Origin: Symbiodinium microadriaticum
Taxonomy: Eukaryota > Sar > Dinophyceae > Suessiales > Symbiodiniaceae
Direction of reading: 5' to 3'
Assembly (NCBI GenBank): GCA_001939145.1
Contig: LSRX01000800.1
Span: 22,177-86,176, forward strand
Length of the DNA: 64,000 bases
Positions 49,259 to 60,416 of the stretch are shown here, in pieces (within the stretch, counting starts at the first letter, position 1; every line of letters starts with the position of its first letter). The translations under genes were made by a program, and so were the position numbers. Below the pieces are notes generated by a model that saw only the letters and a list, made by a program, of their open reading frames with translations, was not told the origin of the DNA and did no database searches.

Positions 49259-49344
49259 TGGAAAACCCAGGGCGACCCAAACCGCGAACCACACCACACC
49301 ACATGACAGGGGGGGCGGATGGACTGAGAGCAGACCCAAACTAT

Positions 49345-49620
49345 ACGTTTACATGTATATATGTGTATGTACAAATGTATATATGGGTATGTATATATGT
49401 ATTATATGTGTATATGTATATATGTACCCACTTGTATACGTATATATGTATATACCTGTATATGTATATATGTATACGCCAAAAACCTATATATCTACAT
49501 GTCTGAATCCTTAAACACTTATATACCTATATACTTATATATAGCTACATACCTGTATACATACATACATACATACATACATACATACATACATACATAC
49601 ATACATACATACATACATAC
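49345..49620. repeat. TATA/TATG-rich simple repeat ending in (ATAC)n
   Basis: Alternating TATATGTA-type sequence changes into a clean tetranucleotide block (about 49557-49620). Confidence 0.95.
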
Positions 49621-50505
49621 ACAGAAAGGGAGTTGTCTTGATCATAAAATTCTTGAGTTTTCAGCTCGCCATGGTTCAAAGACATGGGAGGGCTTATCAT
49701 ACCCATTCGCCTGGTTTTTATCAGAAAACACCGTGCGCTTTCTCAGAAAAGACCGCGCGCTTCAGGAAACACCGCACCCTTGGTTAGGAATAGCTGGAGC
49801 TCGCTGTCGGGAGACAGCTATGCATCAGGCATCCACTAGAAATGCATGGCGAGTGCTATGTGGCAACAGACGCAGCAGCCGGCAGCAGAGTTTAGGGTTT
49901 AGGGTCTTGGGCCGCCCGTCATCAGCAGGATGGGCATATGCTTCGATTTGGAACTGGATCTGCAACAGCAGGCGTCTGTAGAATGCATAGAGCTACGTTT
50001 GCTGCGGTGCCCCCGGAGGATCGTCCGCTAGTCAGAAGCGGTTGTTTGCCGTGCGAAGAGCTGCACTTTGTATGTTAGTAGACAGGGTCATGAAACTGCA
50101 GTTGAACATTGTGAATTTGCAGGGGCGAGGGAAATGCATATGGCATTGTCTGAGTTCTCCGTAGTTTTGAGTTGCCTTGACCGACGCACGCGTCAGAAAG
50201 AGCAATTGGCTGTCTCTGATAATTGCCAGCTTTCGCGCATGATAAATTTACTCATATGGCTGATAAAGTTTTGCTTTGCGCGCGAGCGAGACAGTCGGCT
50301 GTCTGATAAAGCGCGCATGATTAACCCATATACGCATGTACATGTGTGTATGTTTATGTATGTCTATGTGCTTATATGTGTGTGCGTAGAGAGACAGGCA
50401 GACAGATACAGGGAGCCTGAGAGGGCGCGGCTGGGAAGCGCGACAGTGTAAAGAGCTGGTGGTTTTGATGCTTGTGCTTGCCGCGTATCGCCTCTCCAGG
50501 AGTGT
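49621..50505. other. No gene recognised; short telomere-like run inside
   Basis: Contains the TTTAGGG pair listed separately and TGTATG-rich sequence at 50330-50390. Nothing coding is supported. Confidence 0.5.
49891..49904 (+). repeat. Two interstitial TTTAGGG units
   Basis: Two perfect tandem copies of the plant/dinoflagellate-type telomere heptamer. Two units can arise by chance, so this is only a note. Confidence 0.5.
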
Positions 50506-51460
50506 TTGCAAAATTGGGAGGACACGAAGCGTCAACTGCTTAGCTGGAGCCTTCAAGCATTTCCCGGCACTGGTTCTGCAAACCGAGGCATAAAGGATGC
50601 GAAGGCTGCTATCACCCAGTTCAAAAAGTCTCCTGCAGCGCTCGAAGCCCCAGAGCTTGTTTGCTCAAAGCTTCGAGTGAGAGTCTGCGAAAAAGCCATC
50701 CCCTGCGCGGCGCTGACACGCCTCCTTTTTCGAAGGGCCTCGGGCTGGGAGCGCAAATTGACAATACCCTGCGCGGCGAAAGCCTCAAGTCAAGAGGCAC
50801 AACACCAGGCGCAGAACAGACGGACAGGAAGGATCATGAATCATCAGCACTGAGACCCCAACTGAGCGTGGATGTTCCGACTGGGGAAACCAAATGCGTA
50901 CGAGACGAACGAACCGAATGGAGGGGGGGGTGGGGAAGTGGGAGGGTCCCCAGGTCTGGTGTGGGCCTGGCTGATATGGTCTCGAACCTTCGCTCCGACG
51001 CTGGAGCCGCCGGATGCCAAAGTCCACGTCTCGGCCGACGAGTTTCTGGTGCTGGAGCGCGTGCCCTTCCATCCTGTCTCGCCTGATAGGCGCTCGAGAA
51101 AAGACTCCTAGCAATCCTCCGATGGCCGTGCCGAAGTGGAGTCCTTGATTGATCCGATTCCAACCAGACAACCGAGAGTCTGAAATGCAGCCGAGGGCCC
51201 GCAGTGAGCGACAGAAAGTGAACATCGCTGCCGAGCTGCACCTTGGAACCAAGAAAAGGTTTTTGTAGCGAAGTGCAGAGGAACTCGGGCTTGTCCTGTC
51301 GGCTCTGAGGCCAGCCACTCCCAGCGAAGATGCGGTTTCCATGTCCGACGCACAGTTCCTGGGAGGAGTCACATACGTTCTCACTTTTGGGCCTTAAGGC
51401 CACTTTCGAGTCGGCCAACTACCGGCTCGGTGCGTCGCTTTCCAATCTCGGCCGCCGCCA
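50506..51460 (+). CDS. Unassigned protein, candidate exons
   Basis: Separate + strand frames with protein-like composition: LQNWEDTKRQLLSWSLQAFP (about 50503-50560), EPPDAKVHVSADEFLVLERV (about 51003-51065), SERQKVNIAAELHLGTKKRF (about 51206-51266), TPSEDAVSMSDAQFLGGVTY (about 51320-51378) and FESANYRLGASLSNLGRR (about 51405-51455). The order and single strand fit a multi-exon gene, but I know no family with these motifs. A 199-codon minus-strand ORF covers the same DNA and is thought to be a shadow. Confidence 0.35.
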
Positions 51461-54326
51461 ACCTGGCGCCCGGCCTCAGTCTGTTTTGCAACCTTTTCCG
51501 GCAGCATGCTGCAATGCCGTGATATGCCGCACTGCTCTGTCAGGCGCTCACGAAGAAGCGCCTCAAAGAGCGTGGAATGATGTGACAGATAGGCCGCGTG
51601 CTGTTCAAAATGCCACACTCCCCAAAACCCTGAGAAAAGTGCAGGCCTGCAGTGCTTGAAATTTATGATGAAACCTTGTGTATGCACGTGTTCGGATAAA
51701 GGGATTGCTTCCTAGACTGCTCTGCAAAGCAGAGCAGGCAGAAACAGCATGCCGGCAGCGGCGCGCAATTCAGTTTATGCTTTACCTGTACCTGTAGCTT
51801 CAGCAAGTAGATTTGCATTGCACAGTGGTGATTGCAGGCTGTATGTTTTGCGCCGAATTTTCGACTTAACTCCGTCTCACATTCACCGGGGTCCAACTCG
51901 GGTCCCGACACGGTGGAAACTAGCGTCGAAAGAGCTGGGTGTGGACAGCACTACCGTCGATCTGCTACATGAAGCGGGGCCTTGTATGCCAGGCGGGTTA
52001 TTATGGAATGGGAGCTCGAAAGAGGATGCTATTGGTGTTTTTAGCAGGCTTCAACCGAGCCATGTGGGAGTCAAGGAGCACGCAGGAGGAGTGTCTTGAA
52101 TGGGCTACTGGGTATGCAAGGGCTGCGAGAAGTATGCAGCAGGATGTCCGCCGTGTGCCATGGTATCACCTGAGCAAGCAGCCGCTGCAGCGATTGCACG
52201 CTGGGAGGCTGCGATGCATCTTGCCAGCCTGTCTGTCTCATATCAATATTGCAGGTGGAAGAAGACGGCATCTGGAAGCCATGTGATGCAGAGGACGCCC
52301 GCGTTGTGATGAGTGGGTGTTGATAGATTGCTAGGTGGCCGGAGGGTCGCAAAGTGCCAAGAGTCAACAGGTGACTCTCGCATTGCGTCTGGCTGGAGCT
52401 AGCCTGAAGCAGCGCGTGGACTGCAAGGTGCAAGGCCGGGGCTTTCGGCTTTGTGGCATTGCGATTCCACAGTGAGAAGCCTTCCGCTTTCCCCGGAGTT
52501 CCATTTCGCTAGGGCGTTTGTTTCCAGAATCCAGAAGGAGGTGCAAAGTATGACAGACACCGTTTGCTGCAGACCGAGCTGCGCGTACCGAACGTATTCA
52601 AGACCCAGCTTCTCACCCTTCGCGACCCAGCGACATTCTGCGGTTTGGTGTTCACAGCAGAAACAAGCCAAATCGAACGTTTGCACGGCGCCATAGCCAT
52701 ACATAGACGCACTAAGCCACTAAGCATTCTCGGTTGACATACCTGCCGACCCACCGTTGCACTAGTCTTGGTTTAGAAGGTGGCCCGTGTAATTTGCGTA
52801 GAGTGAATGGGGAGGGCAGAATCGGGCCAGAACAAATCACAGACGGAATCTGAAAACGAAGCGACAGCGACAGTCCAAACGACACCGACAAAACCGAAAG
52901 CAGCAATGTAAGCAACCTGACACACCCAAGACAGCCAGAGCCTAGTGACACGTCTCTAGGCTTTGGGCCTCCTGTGAAGTTAGTACAAAGAGTTCAGGGG
53001 AGAAGAGTCGTAATGCTTGTGGGCTTTTTCTGTAGATGTTCCAGGTTGGTTTGTTTTGCTTGGGCAGCGACAACGGAAACCCCATCTCTCGTCTCCGTGT
53101 AGTCCGTTATCCGGCTCTTATCCGACAGTGGGGGACAGCTGTTGAGATACTCGCACTCGTGGCGCTCTTGATTCTATGGTTCGATGAATTGTGCTGTTTG
53201 TTTTGCACTGCCCGCGTGTACTTTTAATTATTGCCTCACTCGTAGAGCCAGAAATCATAATGCACCACCTGCGATGTCTGGAAGGATGAATATTGGTTAG
53301 TTAGTAGGTTTAGCCTGAAAAATTAAGCCAATATATGTATAGGCGTCAGCTGTAGGCCGAGAAGTTCTTCAGATGCTGCTGCTAGTGAACAAGGTGTCCA
53401 GCAGACAGTTGCAAGCCCCCGAGTGTCTGAACTTGACATCATTTCCGACCGGGACTTTGATTCGGAAGATTTCTTATTCTTTTGGGGCTAAGCCCAAGTC
53501 TTCGGAACAAGTGGTCACGGATAGCCGCCCTAAAGATTCATGTGCCGCCTTGCCTGCTGTGTAAGGCCCTAAATGGCTTTTAGGACATGCCTACCTGCGT
53601 GTGAGTGTGTGAGTCGAAGTGGCTTTTAGGAGGGAAACAGTGGGTAAAAGCTTCGCCTGCATCATCCGAGTCGCGTGAGTGCAAATGGGCAAGACTCGGG
53701 GCGACTCGTCTCATTATTCTCTTGTTCGAGGCCCGTTATTGTAACCTCCACCCCTTTCCGGAAAGACCGAATTAGCTGGTTTCCTCGGCCCAATGTTGCA
53801 GTCTTGCGAACACCTTCAAAAACCTGCGAGGCTCCCGAAAAGATCGAGGGGTCTCTAGGGTTTACGACCAGGGACCCGGAGGTTCACGGACTTCGGGTTG
53901 TAAATCCACGGGCTGGGCTTGCCGCTTGATTGTATGTGCGGCCGAAGCTTTTTTCATCGTCGGGTTGCAGGATACTGATGCGAAGGCGAGGTTTGATCAA
54001 GCGACCAGGACGTCGAGAACAGGGTTTTCGGGTATGTCTGCGGACCCGTTTCGGCACTTCTGTTGGGCAGCAGCGGCCGCCTCCGATGTGGATGTTGCGG
54101 GTTGTGTACGGAGTGGGACAAGCGGGTGCCCTGTGATGCGAATGATCTGGCTCTGGTCACCGTCGAATTGATCTGCACTTCACACATTGGACAAGCCACT
54201 CGCGGCCTTCAGAAAGTGCAGACTCTTACAGCCCAGAGCTGCCTACAGTGTCCATTTCCATGCAAAATTGTACGAATGTTGTGGCAAACCTTGACCAAGT
54301 AGCCGCAAGTTGCAAGGTCGGACACT
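51461..54326. other. Gene-poor stretch, no gene supported
   Basis: A few short frames (for example 52100-52309 with MGYWVCKGCEKYAAGCPPCA, two CxxC pairs) are noted but isolated. Otherwise nothing with conserved signal. Confidence 0.4.
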
Positions 54327-54360
54327 CCCCTCCCCTCCCCTCCCCTCCCCTCCCCTCCCC
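54327..54360. repeat. (CTCCC)n pentanucleotide run
   Basis: About six to seven CTCCC units ending at a single N (54361), directly before the 95-bp array. Confidence 0.95.
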
Positions 54361-54361
54361 N

Positions 54362-54970
54362 TTAATTAAGGGACGTGCCAAGTTGATTGATGGAGTCACG
54401 CCCTCCCTCCCCAAACTCAATGGAAGAGCTAGGCCATCCCTGTTCAGACTGATGCCTTAATTAAGGGACGTGCCAAGTTGATTGATGGAGTCACGCCCTC
54501 CCTCCCCAAACTCAATGGAAGAGCTAGGCCATCCCTGTTCAGACTGATGCCTTAATTAAGGGACGTGCCAAGTTGATTGATGGAGTCACGCCCTCCCTCC
54601 CCAAACTCAATGGAAGAGCTAGGCCATCCCTGTTCAGACTGATGCCTTAATTAAGGGACGTGCCAAGTTGATTGATGGAGTCACGCCCTCCCTCCCCAAA
54701 CTCAATGGAAGAGCTAGGCCATCCCTGTTCAGACTGATGCCTTAATTAAGGGACGTGCCAAGTTGATTGATGGAGTCACGCCCTCCCTCCCCAAACTCAA
54801 TGGAAGAGCTAGGCCATCCCTGTTCAGACTGATGCCTTAATTAAGGGACGTGCCAAGTTGATTGATGGAGTCACGCCCTCCCTCCCCAAACTCAATGGAA
54901 GAGCTAGGCCATCCCTGTTCAGACTGATGCCTTAATTAAGGGACGTGCCAAGTTGATTGATGGAGTCACG
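54362..54970. repeat. 95-bp minisatellite, about 6.4 tandem copies
   Basis: The unit starts with TTAATTAAGGGACGTGCC and restarts at 54362, 54457, 54552, 54647, 54742, 54837 and 54932 (the last copy cut at 54970). Copies appear identical by eye. Each has TAA in more than one frame and 95 is not a multiple of 3, so it is non-coding. There are no unique spacers, so this is not a CRISPR array. Confidence 0.97.
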
Positions 54971-55801
54971 GGCTGGGCTTCGTGCGAGAGGAGGGTAGAT
55001 GTGGCAGTGAGCGATTTTTATCGTTACTTCTCAGAATCTCGCTAGCGATGCCCGGGGGAGACGCGCGGTTCTAGCTTCGTTCGGCCCTTCGAGGCAGATC
55101 CTGTGAGCTTGATCTGCTTCGATTGGTCGAGCGCGATAAGGTCACCGGATTTTGCAGGCTGCTGAGCTCCTTCTGCAGATTTTGGAAGGACTTGTGGAAA
55201 CTGCGTGGCGCCAGGAGCCTTCAACAGCTCCCACCGAATGCTGCAGAAGCTGCAGCTGCGCGGGCTGCCGCAGGGTGCGAGTGTCGTGTGTTGGCCACAT
55301 TGCGATCGGCCTCTGAACTGTACAGGAGCGCACCTGTTTTGACGTCCCGTGGGCCAGAGGCAAGCGAGGCGTAAAGGGGTGCGGGGCGGGGCTCCAAGCA
55401 TGGAGAACTCATGTTTTCAGGTCCCAGCTGCACGTTCAAAGCGGACGTTGTCTGGCTACTTTGTGCGGAGTGGAGAAGAGACCTCACAGGCAAGGCGCAG
55501 AGTGAGCTACATTCGCAGTGTTGCACATGGCTTTAGCTGTGCCCCTGCTGCAGGCGAAAGCCCCTCGGCACGAAGTACTACACCCGCCAACGCGTGAGAT
55601 GGCTGCGGGACAGCAGCGCCAGGCACCTGGTCTTGTGCCGCGGTGGCTGCGTCCGGCTGCCTCCAAGTGTTGCATGTCCGCGAGTCCTGTTCGTTTTCTG
55701 AACATATGGAGTCCAGGGCGAGACAACCCAACACATTGAAGTCTGATGGCCTCCTGCATTAGTTCGCGTCTGCTGGCATCCAACTGTCACGCATTAACAT
55801 G
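54971..55801. other. No gene assigned; exon-like frames
   Basis: A + strand frame at 55123-55374 reads SSFCRFWKDLWKLRG and an Ala-rich piece. Adjacent frames (for example AAELLLQILEGLVET) are also plausible, so no reading frame can be chosen. Confidence 0.3.
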
Positions 55802-55827
55802 TATCTATACATGTATCTGTACACATG

Positions 55828-55874
<47 letters not shown>

Positions 55875-55905
55875 ACATAAATATTCATACATGCATACAT
55901 ACATG
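55802..55905. repeat. (CA)n-(TA)n-(CATA)n simple repeats
   Basis: TGTATC-type start, then CACACA, then TATATA, then CATACATA blocks. Confidence 0.95.
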
Positions 55906-57261
55906 CTACCCCACCCTCCGGTACCTAGGTTTTCGTGTTTATTCTGATGCTTTGCTTAACTGCACCGAGGGGTGGGGCATGTCGCAAACAATGTGTTATG
56001 GATGTTGTGTCAAGAGTCTGTGCCGAAAGCAACCAATATGTTTGCTTGAGCTCCATGAGCAAGCACGAAAGAAATCGGACAGAAAGGCTGCGAGTGCATG
56101 CGCACGCAGACAGAAGCAAGGAATGGCATGGAAAAATTGTTTTGGCAGCCATGCCGGTGGTCGCAAGGAGCCAACATGCAGTAGTGAGCGAGTGGGGGTA
56201 TGGCGAAGCAGGCCTACTGAAGCTCAAGCTCAATAAAAGAAAGAGCTTTGCAGGGCATGGGATGTTACGTAGCATCCCGGTGGCCACCCACACCGATTTC
56301 GTAGCAAGGTGGATAGCTATGTACATCCCGGTTTCTTATCATTTTCGAGGCAAGGTTCACTGTGTCAATTACTGTTGTGATTGTTATTGAGAGTACTCGT
56401 ATATTGCTCAGAAACCTTGTTGAAGAAGGGCCAAGCTTTACATATAAAACAAATGTGCTACTTGCTGAGTCCTGTGCGTATCCACTTCATTTTTAAATCT
56501 ACCATTCAGCACCTTTTGAATATTCACGCTTGCGCTATGCAGACCTCTTGATAGGATGATGGTTAATCAAGCAACACACTGTTGAGAGTGGACTACTGTG
56601 TTCCAAGTCAAACATAATACGACATACCGTGGCTGTAGGTTCTATGTTCCGTTGCTAGTCGAGTCTTTCCTTTATTTCAGGCCCAGTTAAGCCGGACATG
56701 TTCATCTTAAGTGTGTGCATAGTACGAGTCCTTTGCATTTTATTGGTCGGTCTAAGATTTGTAGTCTTTTTCAACTTCGTTGTCGACATTTAAATGACGA
56801 CCATTCGACAATGATGTATGTCAGAATTCTGGTGCGAATGATAGTCTTTGGATGGAGGGCTCTTTCGTGTAAGCACATCAAGCCACACCAAAATATGCAG
56901 AAACACAACGACTACAGGCCCCCCATGCAAACACCAAGGAACACATGACACAAGTAAATACCATATACGTTTGTCCTCGGAAGTGTGTTCGTACAGAAAC
57001 AGTTAGTTTTCCTATGGTAAATTTTGAACCGTAGACATGAAGTATAGCTTTGGGAGTGATAAGCAGACACAACAATGAACTGTTGTTCGCACAGTAATGT
57101 CTTCGAGCAGAGTTGATTACCTAGTTTCGTGTTGGACAAAATACTCAGTTTAATCAAGGATGCGAATACCTTACCGGCCCATTTGTTGCAAACACACACC
57201 GCGTGAGTACATAAGATGTCCTCAATCAGAAACTTCGGTAACACCGGTTTGAAATCTTTAC
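55906..57261. other. AT-richer, gene-poor stretch
   Basis: A 151-codon + strand frame at 55935-56390 is open but shows no domain. From about 56400 the sequence becomes visibly AT-richer than the gene regions. Nothing else supported. Confidence 0.4.
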
Positions 57262-57640
57262 CTGTGGACAATGTTGGCGAATCCGACTTTTTCAACCATC
57301 TCCATAAATTTGGAGAAACCTCGGGAGCCGCAGGCATTGTTCCCGTAATCATGGAACTTGTTGGAAACGTTGGCAAAACCAACATTTTCTATGATTCATC
57401 ACAGCCGAATCATGGACAATTTTGGTTTCACCAACATTGCCAGCAATTTCCATGAATTTGGAGAGACTACGAGAGCCGGAGCCATAGTTTCCGGAATCAT
57501 GGAAATTGTTCATGGAAGTTGTTGGTAAAACCAACATTTTCCGTGATTCCCCACAGGCGAATCATGGAAAATGTTGGTTTTATCAACATGTCCAACAGTT
57601 TCCATGAATTTGGATGAGCATCGGGAGCAAAGACCATAGT
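57262..57640. repeat. Tandem array of about 150-bp hairpin-bearing units
   Basis: Units begin with CCATRAATTTGGA at 57302, 57450 and 57602 (spacings 148 and 152), with a partial earlier unit from about 57262. Each of the two full units contains an inverted repeat: arms 57378-57397 and 57407-57426 (17 of 20 paired), and arms 57527-57549 and 57559-57581 (22 of 23 paired), each with a 9-nt loop. No open frame is conserved between copies. Confidence 0.9.
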
Positions 57641-57811
57641 GAACTCTGAGTTAAGAAACATCGTGTAAATCCTAAGTTTAGCTGCTAGACCTATGGTAAA
57701 CAAAGGCTTGCTTTCCCATAACGCAACAACCAAGGGACACAAACACATGCTAGGGACAAGGCGGCTGACTTGAACAGGACACAACCTAGGTACCGGGGGG
57801 GGGGTTAATAT
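57641..57811. other. No feature
   Basis: Flank of the hairpin array; a run of nine or ten G lies just before the TA repeat. Confidence 0.5.
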
Positions 57812-57867
57812 ATATATATATATATATGACTGTGAGTATGTATGTATGTATGTATGTATGTATGTAT
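57812..57867. repeat. (TA)n and (GTAT)n microsatellites
   Basis: A TA run of about 18 bases and a GTAT tetramer run of about 30 bases. Confidence 0.95.
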
Positions 57868-59134
57868 GACCAAGAGGCCGAAGATGCTTCACTCCCAGAC
57901 TGTATCCCAATTCGTCACTAAGCTCAATTCGGCATTCTGGTGAGCAGCAGTGGGTGAAAGGCCTTGTGAGACAGAGGCATGATGAATCCCAGCCGGGGGA
58001 GACGTCCCCTCTATTCATGTATCCGTACTGGCACTAATTGCGTGCGTATATTCACAGGCTTTTTTTTGTCGCCCTGCTCAGCGACTCGCTCAGCAAAAGC
58101 CAAAGATGACGTGCCCGACTGGCCTCGACACACACCACAAGCAACATCAACGTATGAGTTGTACCCACGGAATGGGTAATTACTTGTATTTTGGCAGCGC
58201 CTGCAGGGAGTCCGCAGCCGCTATCCTCGGCCCCACAGAAAGGATGCGGTCACCCTTCAGACCTTGCCCCAAGGCTGGATAAGACCCACAATGATGCCTG
58301 CCTATGGTCCGGTCCTAGTCCTATTTGCCAATCGTGTTCTTCTGGTTGTTGAAGCCCTGCTTTCCATCGACGTATCACTTCAAGCCACGTGTTGAAGTTG
58401 TTGCGGATCATGACCTACATATGGTCTAGCATATCCTCAATGCCCAGGGTGGAGGACGTGTACAGCCACTTTAGTACGGTCAAGCACCAGAAAGATCGGC
58501 AAGCGGTCTTGTTGCTCTGACGCAGGGCCGAGGGGCCCAGAACGAAGACACCCAGCAAGATCTGGTAGAACGCCTTACGTGCCACTATGATACTGCGAGG
58601 CAAGCTGCACGTCGATATGGGGCAATGCCCATGCTACTCAGTTACCCAACCAATCCAGACTGCAAAAGACTGGCAGATCTTGTGGCTGTCTTGTCTCGCA
58701 CCAGACGTACTGCTGCATCCTAGGCAACCCGACATGGTACTTCTTTCCTAACAGTGGGGTGGTACTGGTAGCGGCTGCGGTGTTGGGCAGTTTCAAGATG
58801 GAGAAAAGCATTGCGAGTTGCGTGCTGAAAACGGACCTGTAGGCTTATCGAACTCAGGACATGCAGCTGTGGCCAGAGCAGCAGATAAGGAGGATGCCTC
58901 TGCCTCCGTTGACTCGAAGACAGGCACAATCGACAACAGTGCCTGCCAGCTTCTCTTCACGTGCATGTGCTGGAAAGATTCCGACTGCAGCCATCTGGGC
59001 CAATGCCTTCTCGGATTACCTAGCCGAAGTCTCGGATCAGGATAGAAACAGAGACGTACCTCAGTTACTTGTGCTTTCTTAACTTTGGCAGTCTTGAAGT
59101 TCAAACACCTGTCCTGTCCTTTTTCCGCTTTGCC
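57868..59134. other. No gene supported
   Basis: A minus-strand frame at 58415-58603 (ARKAFYQILLGVFVLGPSAL) slightly recalls retroelement reverse-transcriptase ends but is too short to call. The 5' flank of the IF-3 gene is included. Confidence 0.4.
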
Positions 59135-60121
59135 ATGCTTGTGGCCAGAAGCCGTTGGGCCTGGTGTTCGCCGCTTGCTCATTTGCTCCGTCCTGTTCTG
59201 GCCAATGGGCGGCTGGCATTGCAATGTCAAGATCAGGGCCGTGCTCCATACCGGTCAATCAGCTGGGGACAACCGCTCGACGCCACATGGCGACGCCTGC
59301 AAGCCCCGAAGGCTCCGAGATTCCAAAGAGCCTTCGCTTCAGTGCACGAGGTTCTCGCAAACGGTGACATTCCATTTCCGCGCGTCCGCGTGGTTGACGA
59401 CACAGGGCTGGTTGGAGACTTTCTTCTAGGCGAGGCCCTGGCTCTGGCGAAGCAGCGTCGGACAGACCTCGTCGTTTTGTCAGGGCAGGTTGAGCCTCCG
59501 CTGTGCCGGCTTGTAAACCTGCATGTGTATATCGAGGAAATGGATCGTCAAGCTGCCTCGAAGGAGGAGCAGAAACGTGAGCAGCGTCTGAGGGAATTTA
59601 GTTTCGACCCAGCGATGCGAGTCAAAGGAATGCGGTTCACCTCGGTAATTGACGAGCACGACTTTGAAAGAAAACTGAATCAGGTTCGCAAATTTCTCGA
59701 AAAGGGTCACAGAGTGGAGGCTCGAATTCTTCAGAGTCGTGGCAAGCCAGAAGATGTGCTTGACCTTGCTTTGCGGATCATCGCTGAAATACGTGACTTG
59801 GCCAAGCCTGAATACTTCGAGGAAAGTATCCGGGAACTCCAGATGGCGATTCACTCGCCAAAAAGTCTGAAGCGTACCGGCCGTGCTCCACCCGATGAGC
59901 TGAGAATGCGACTGTGGCCGTGCACGCCAGAACAGGCTGCAGCCTTTCGCCTGCCTGCCCATATCATGGGCCCGCGCCGGCGCAAGGGGCCAGCAATCGT
60001 TGGTATTGATGATGGGCCGCAAGATGAGTTTGCCTGGAAGCTTAACCGACGACCACGGCCAGAATCGCGGACTGCTCGCAGAAGTGAGCTTCGACGCGAT
60101 GCGTTGGAAACAAGCGAGTAG
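59135..60121 (+). CDS. Translation initiation factor IF-3, organellar, intronless
   Basis: IF-3 keeps ribosomal subunits apart and proofreads initiator tRNA in bacterial-type ribosomes, so this copy should serve the mitochondrion or plastid. The ATG at 59135 gives 328 aa. The first about 70 residues are basic and hydrophobic (MLVARSRWAWCSPLAHLLRP), like a targeting leader. Residues about 74-140 match the N domain (ANGDIPFPRVRVVDDTG, then RRTDLVVLSGQVEPPLCRLV). Residues about 148-240 match the C domain (KGMRFTSVIDEHDFERKLNQ, then ARILQSRGKPEDVLDLALRI). A basic C-terminal extension of about 85 residues follows. It ends with TAG at 60119-60121. No introns, unlike the neighbouring Pol beta gene 296 bp downstream. 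An upstream in-frame ATG-less extension exists but is not needed. Confidence 0.9.
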   Translation: MLVARSRWAWCSPLAHLLRPVLANGRLALQCQDQGRAPYRSISWGQPLDATWRRLQAPKAPRFQRAFASVHEVLANGDIPFPRVRVVDDTGLVGDFLLGEALALAKQRRTDLVVLSGQVEPPLCRLVNLHVYIEEMDRQAASKEEQKREQRLREFSFDPAMRVKGMRFTSVIDEHDFERKLNQVRKFLEKGHRVEARILQSRGKPEDVLDLALRIIAEIRDLAKPEYFEESIRELQMAIHSPKSLKRTGRAPPDELRMRLWPCTPEQAAAFRLPAHIMGPRRRKGPAIVGIDDGPQDEFAWKLNRRPRPESRTARRSELRRDALETSE

Positions 60122-60416
60122 CAACTCGGTCGACGACCAGGATCCCCCACACAGGCCAAGGTCCAAGTCAGCGAATCCGGGTGCCGAGGATGGAAGATGC
60201 ACTGCAGAGTCAAGGTCGCGACAGCAGCAACAGATGTCCCTAGGACACCGTTTAGTTGCGGGAGCACATGGCCCAAAGTGGACCGGTCCCGGCAAGCATG
60301 TGCAACGCTGACGATCGCCCTGAGCGCAGTTTCGTGCACACTTGATGTTCCTGGTTTGATTGTGGCGGCGAGCATACGGAACAGTGCATGGAGGCACATG
60401 TTAGCCCTCTGAACCC
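60122..60416. other. Intergenic between IF-3 and Pol beta genes
   Basis: 295 bases with no feature. The minus-strand ORFs overlapping it continue from the shadow of IF-3. Confidence 0.6.

Noticed and set aside
49054-49981. Poly-Asp/Met ORF and YIYTHT-type ORFs
   Set aside because: Pure translations of GAT and TATG/ATAC microsatellites.
50785-51418. Two overlapping minus-strand ORFs of 194-199 codons
   Set aside because: They overlap each other in different frames and lie opposite better exon candidates. No domain seen.
54362-54970. CRISPR-like array
   Set aside because: The 95-bp units follow each other directly with no unique spacers, and the context is eukaryotic.
58415-58603. Retroelement reverse-transcriptase remnant
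   Set aside because: Only a short resemblance (ARKAFYQ...LGPSALR) without catalytic motif or flanking terminal structures.
59480-60397. 305-codon and 182-codon minus-strand ORFs
   Set aside because: They lie opposite the IF-3 gene and its 3' flank, have no motif, and are explained by composition of the sense strand.
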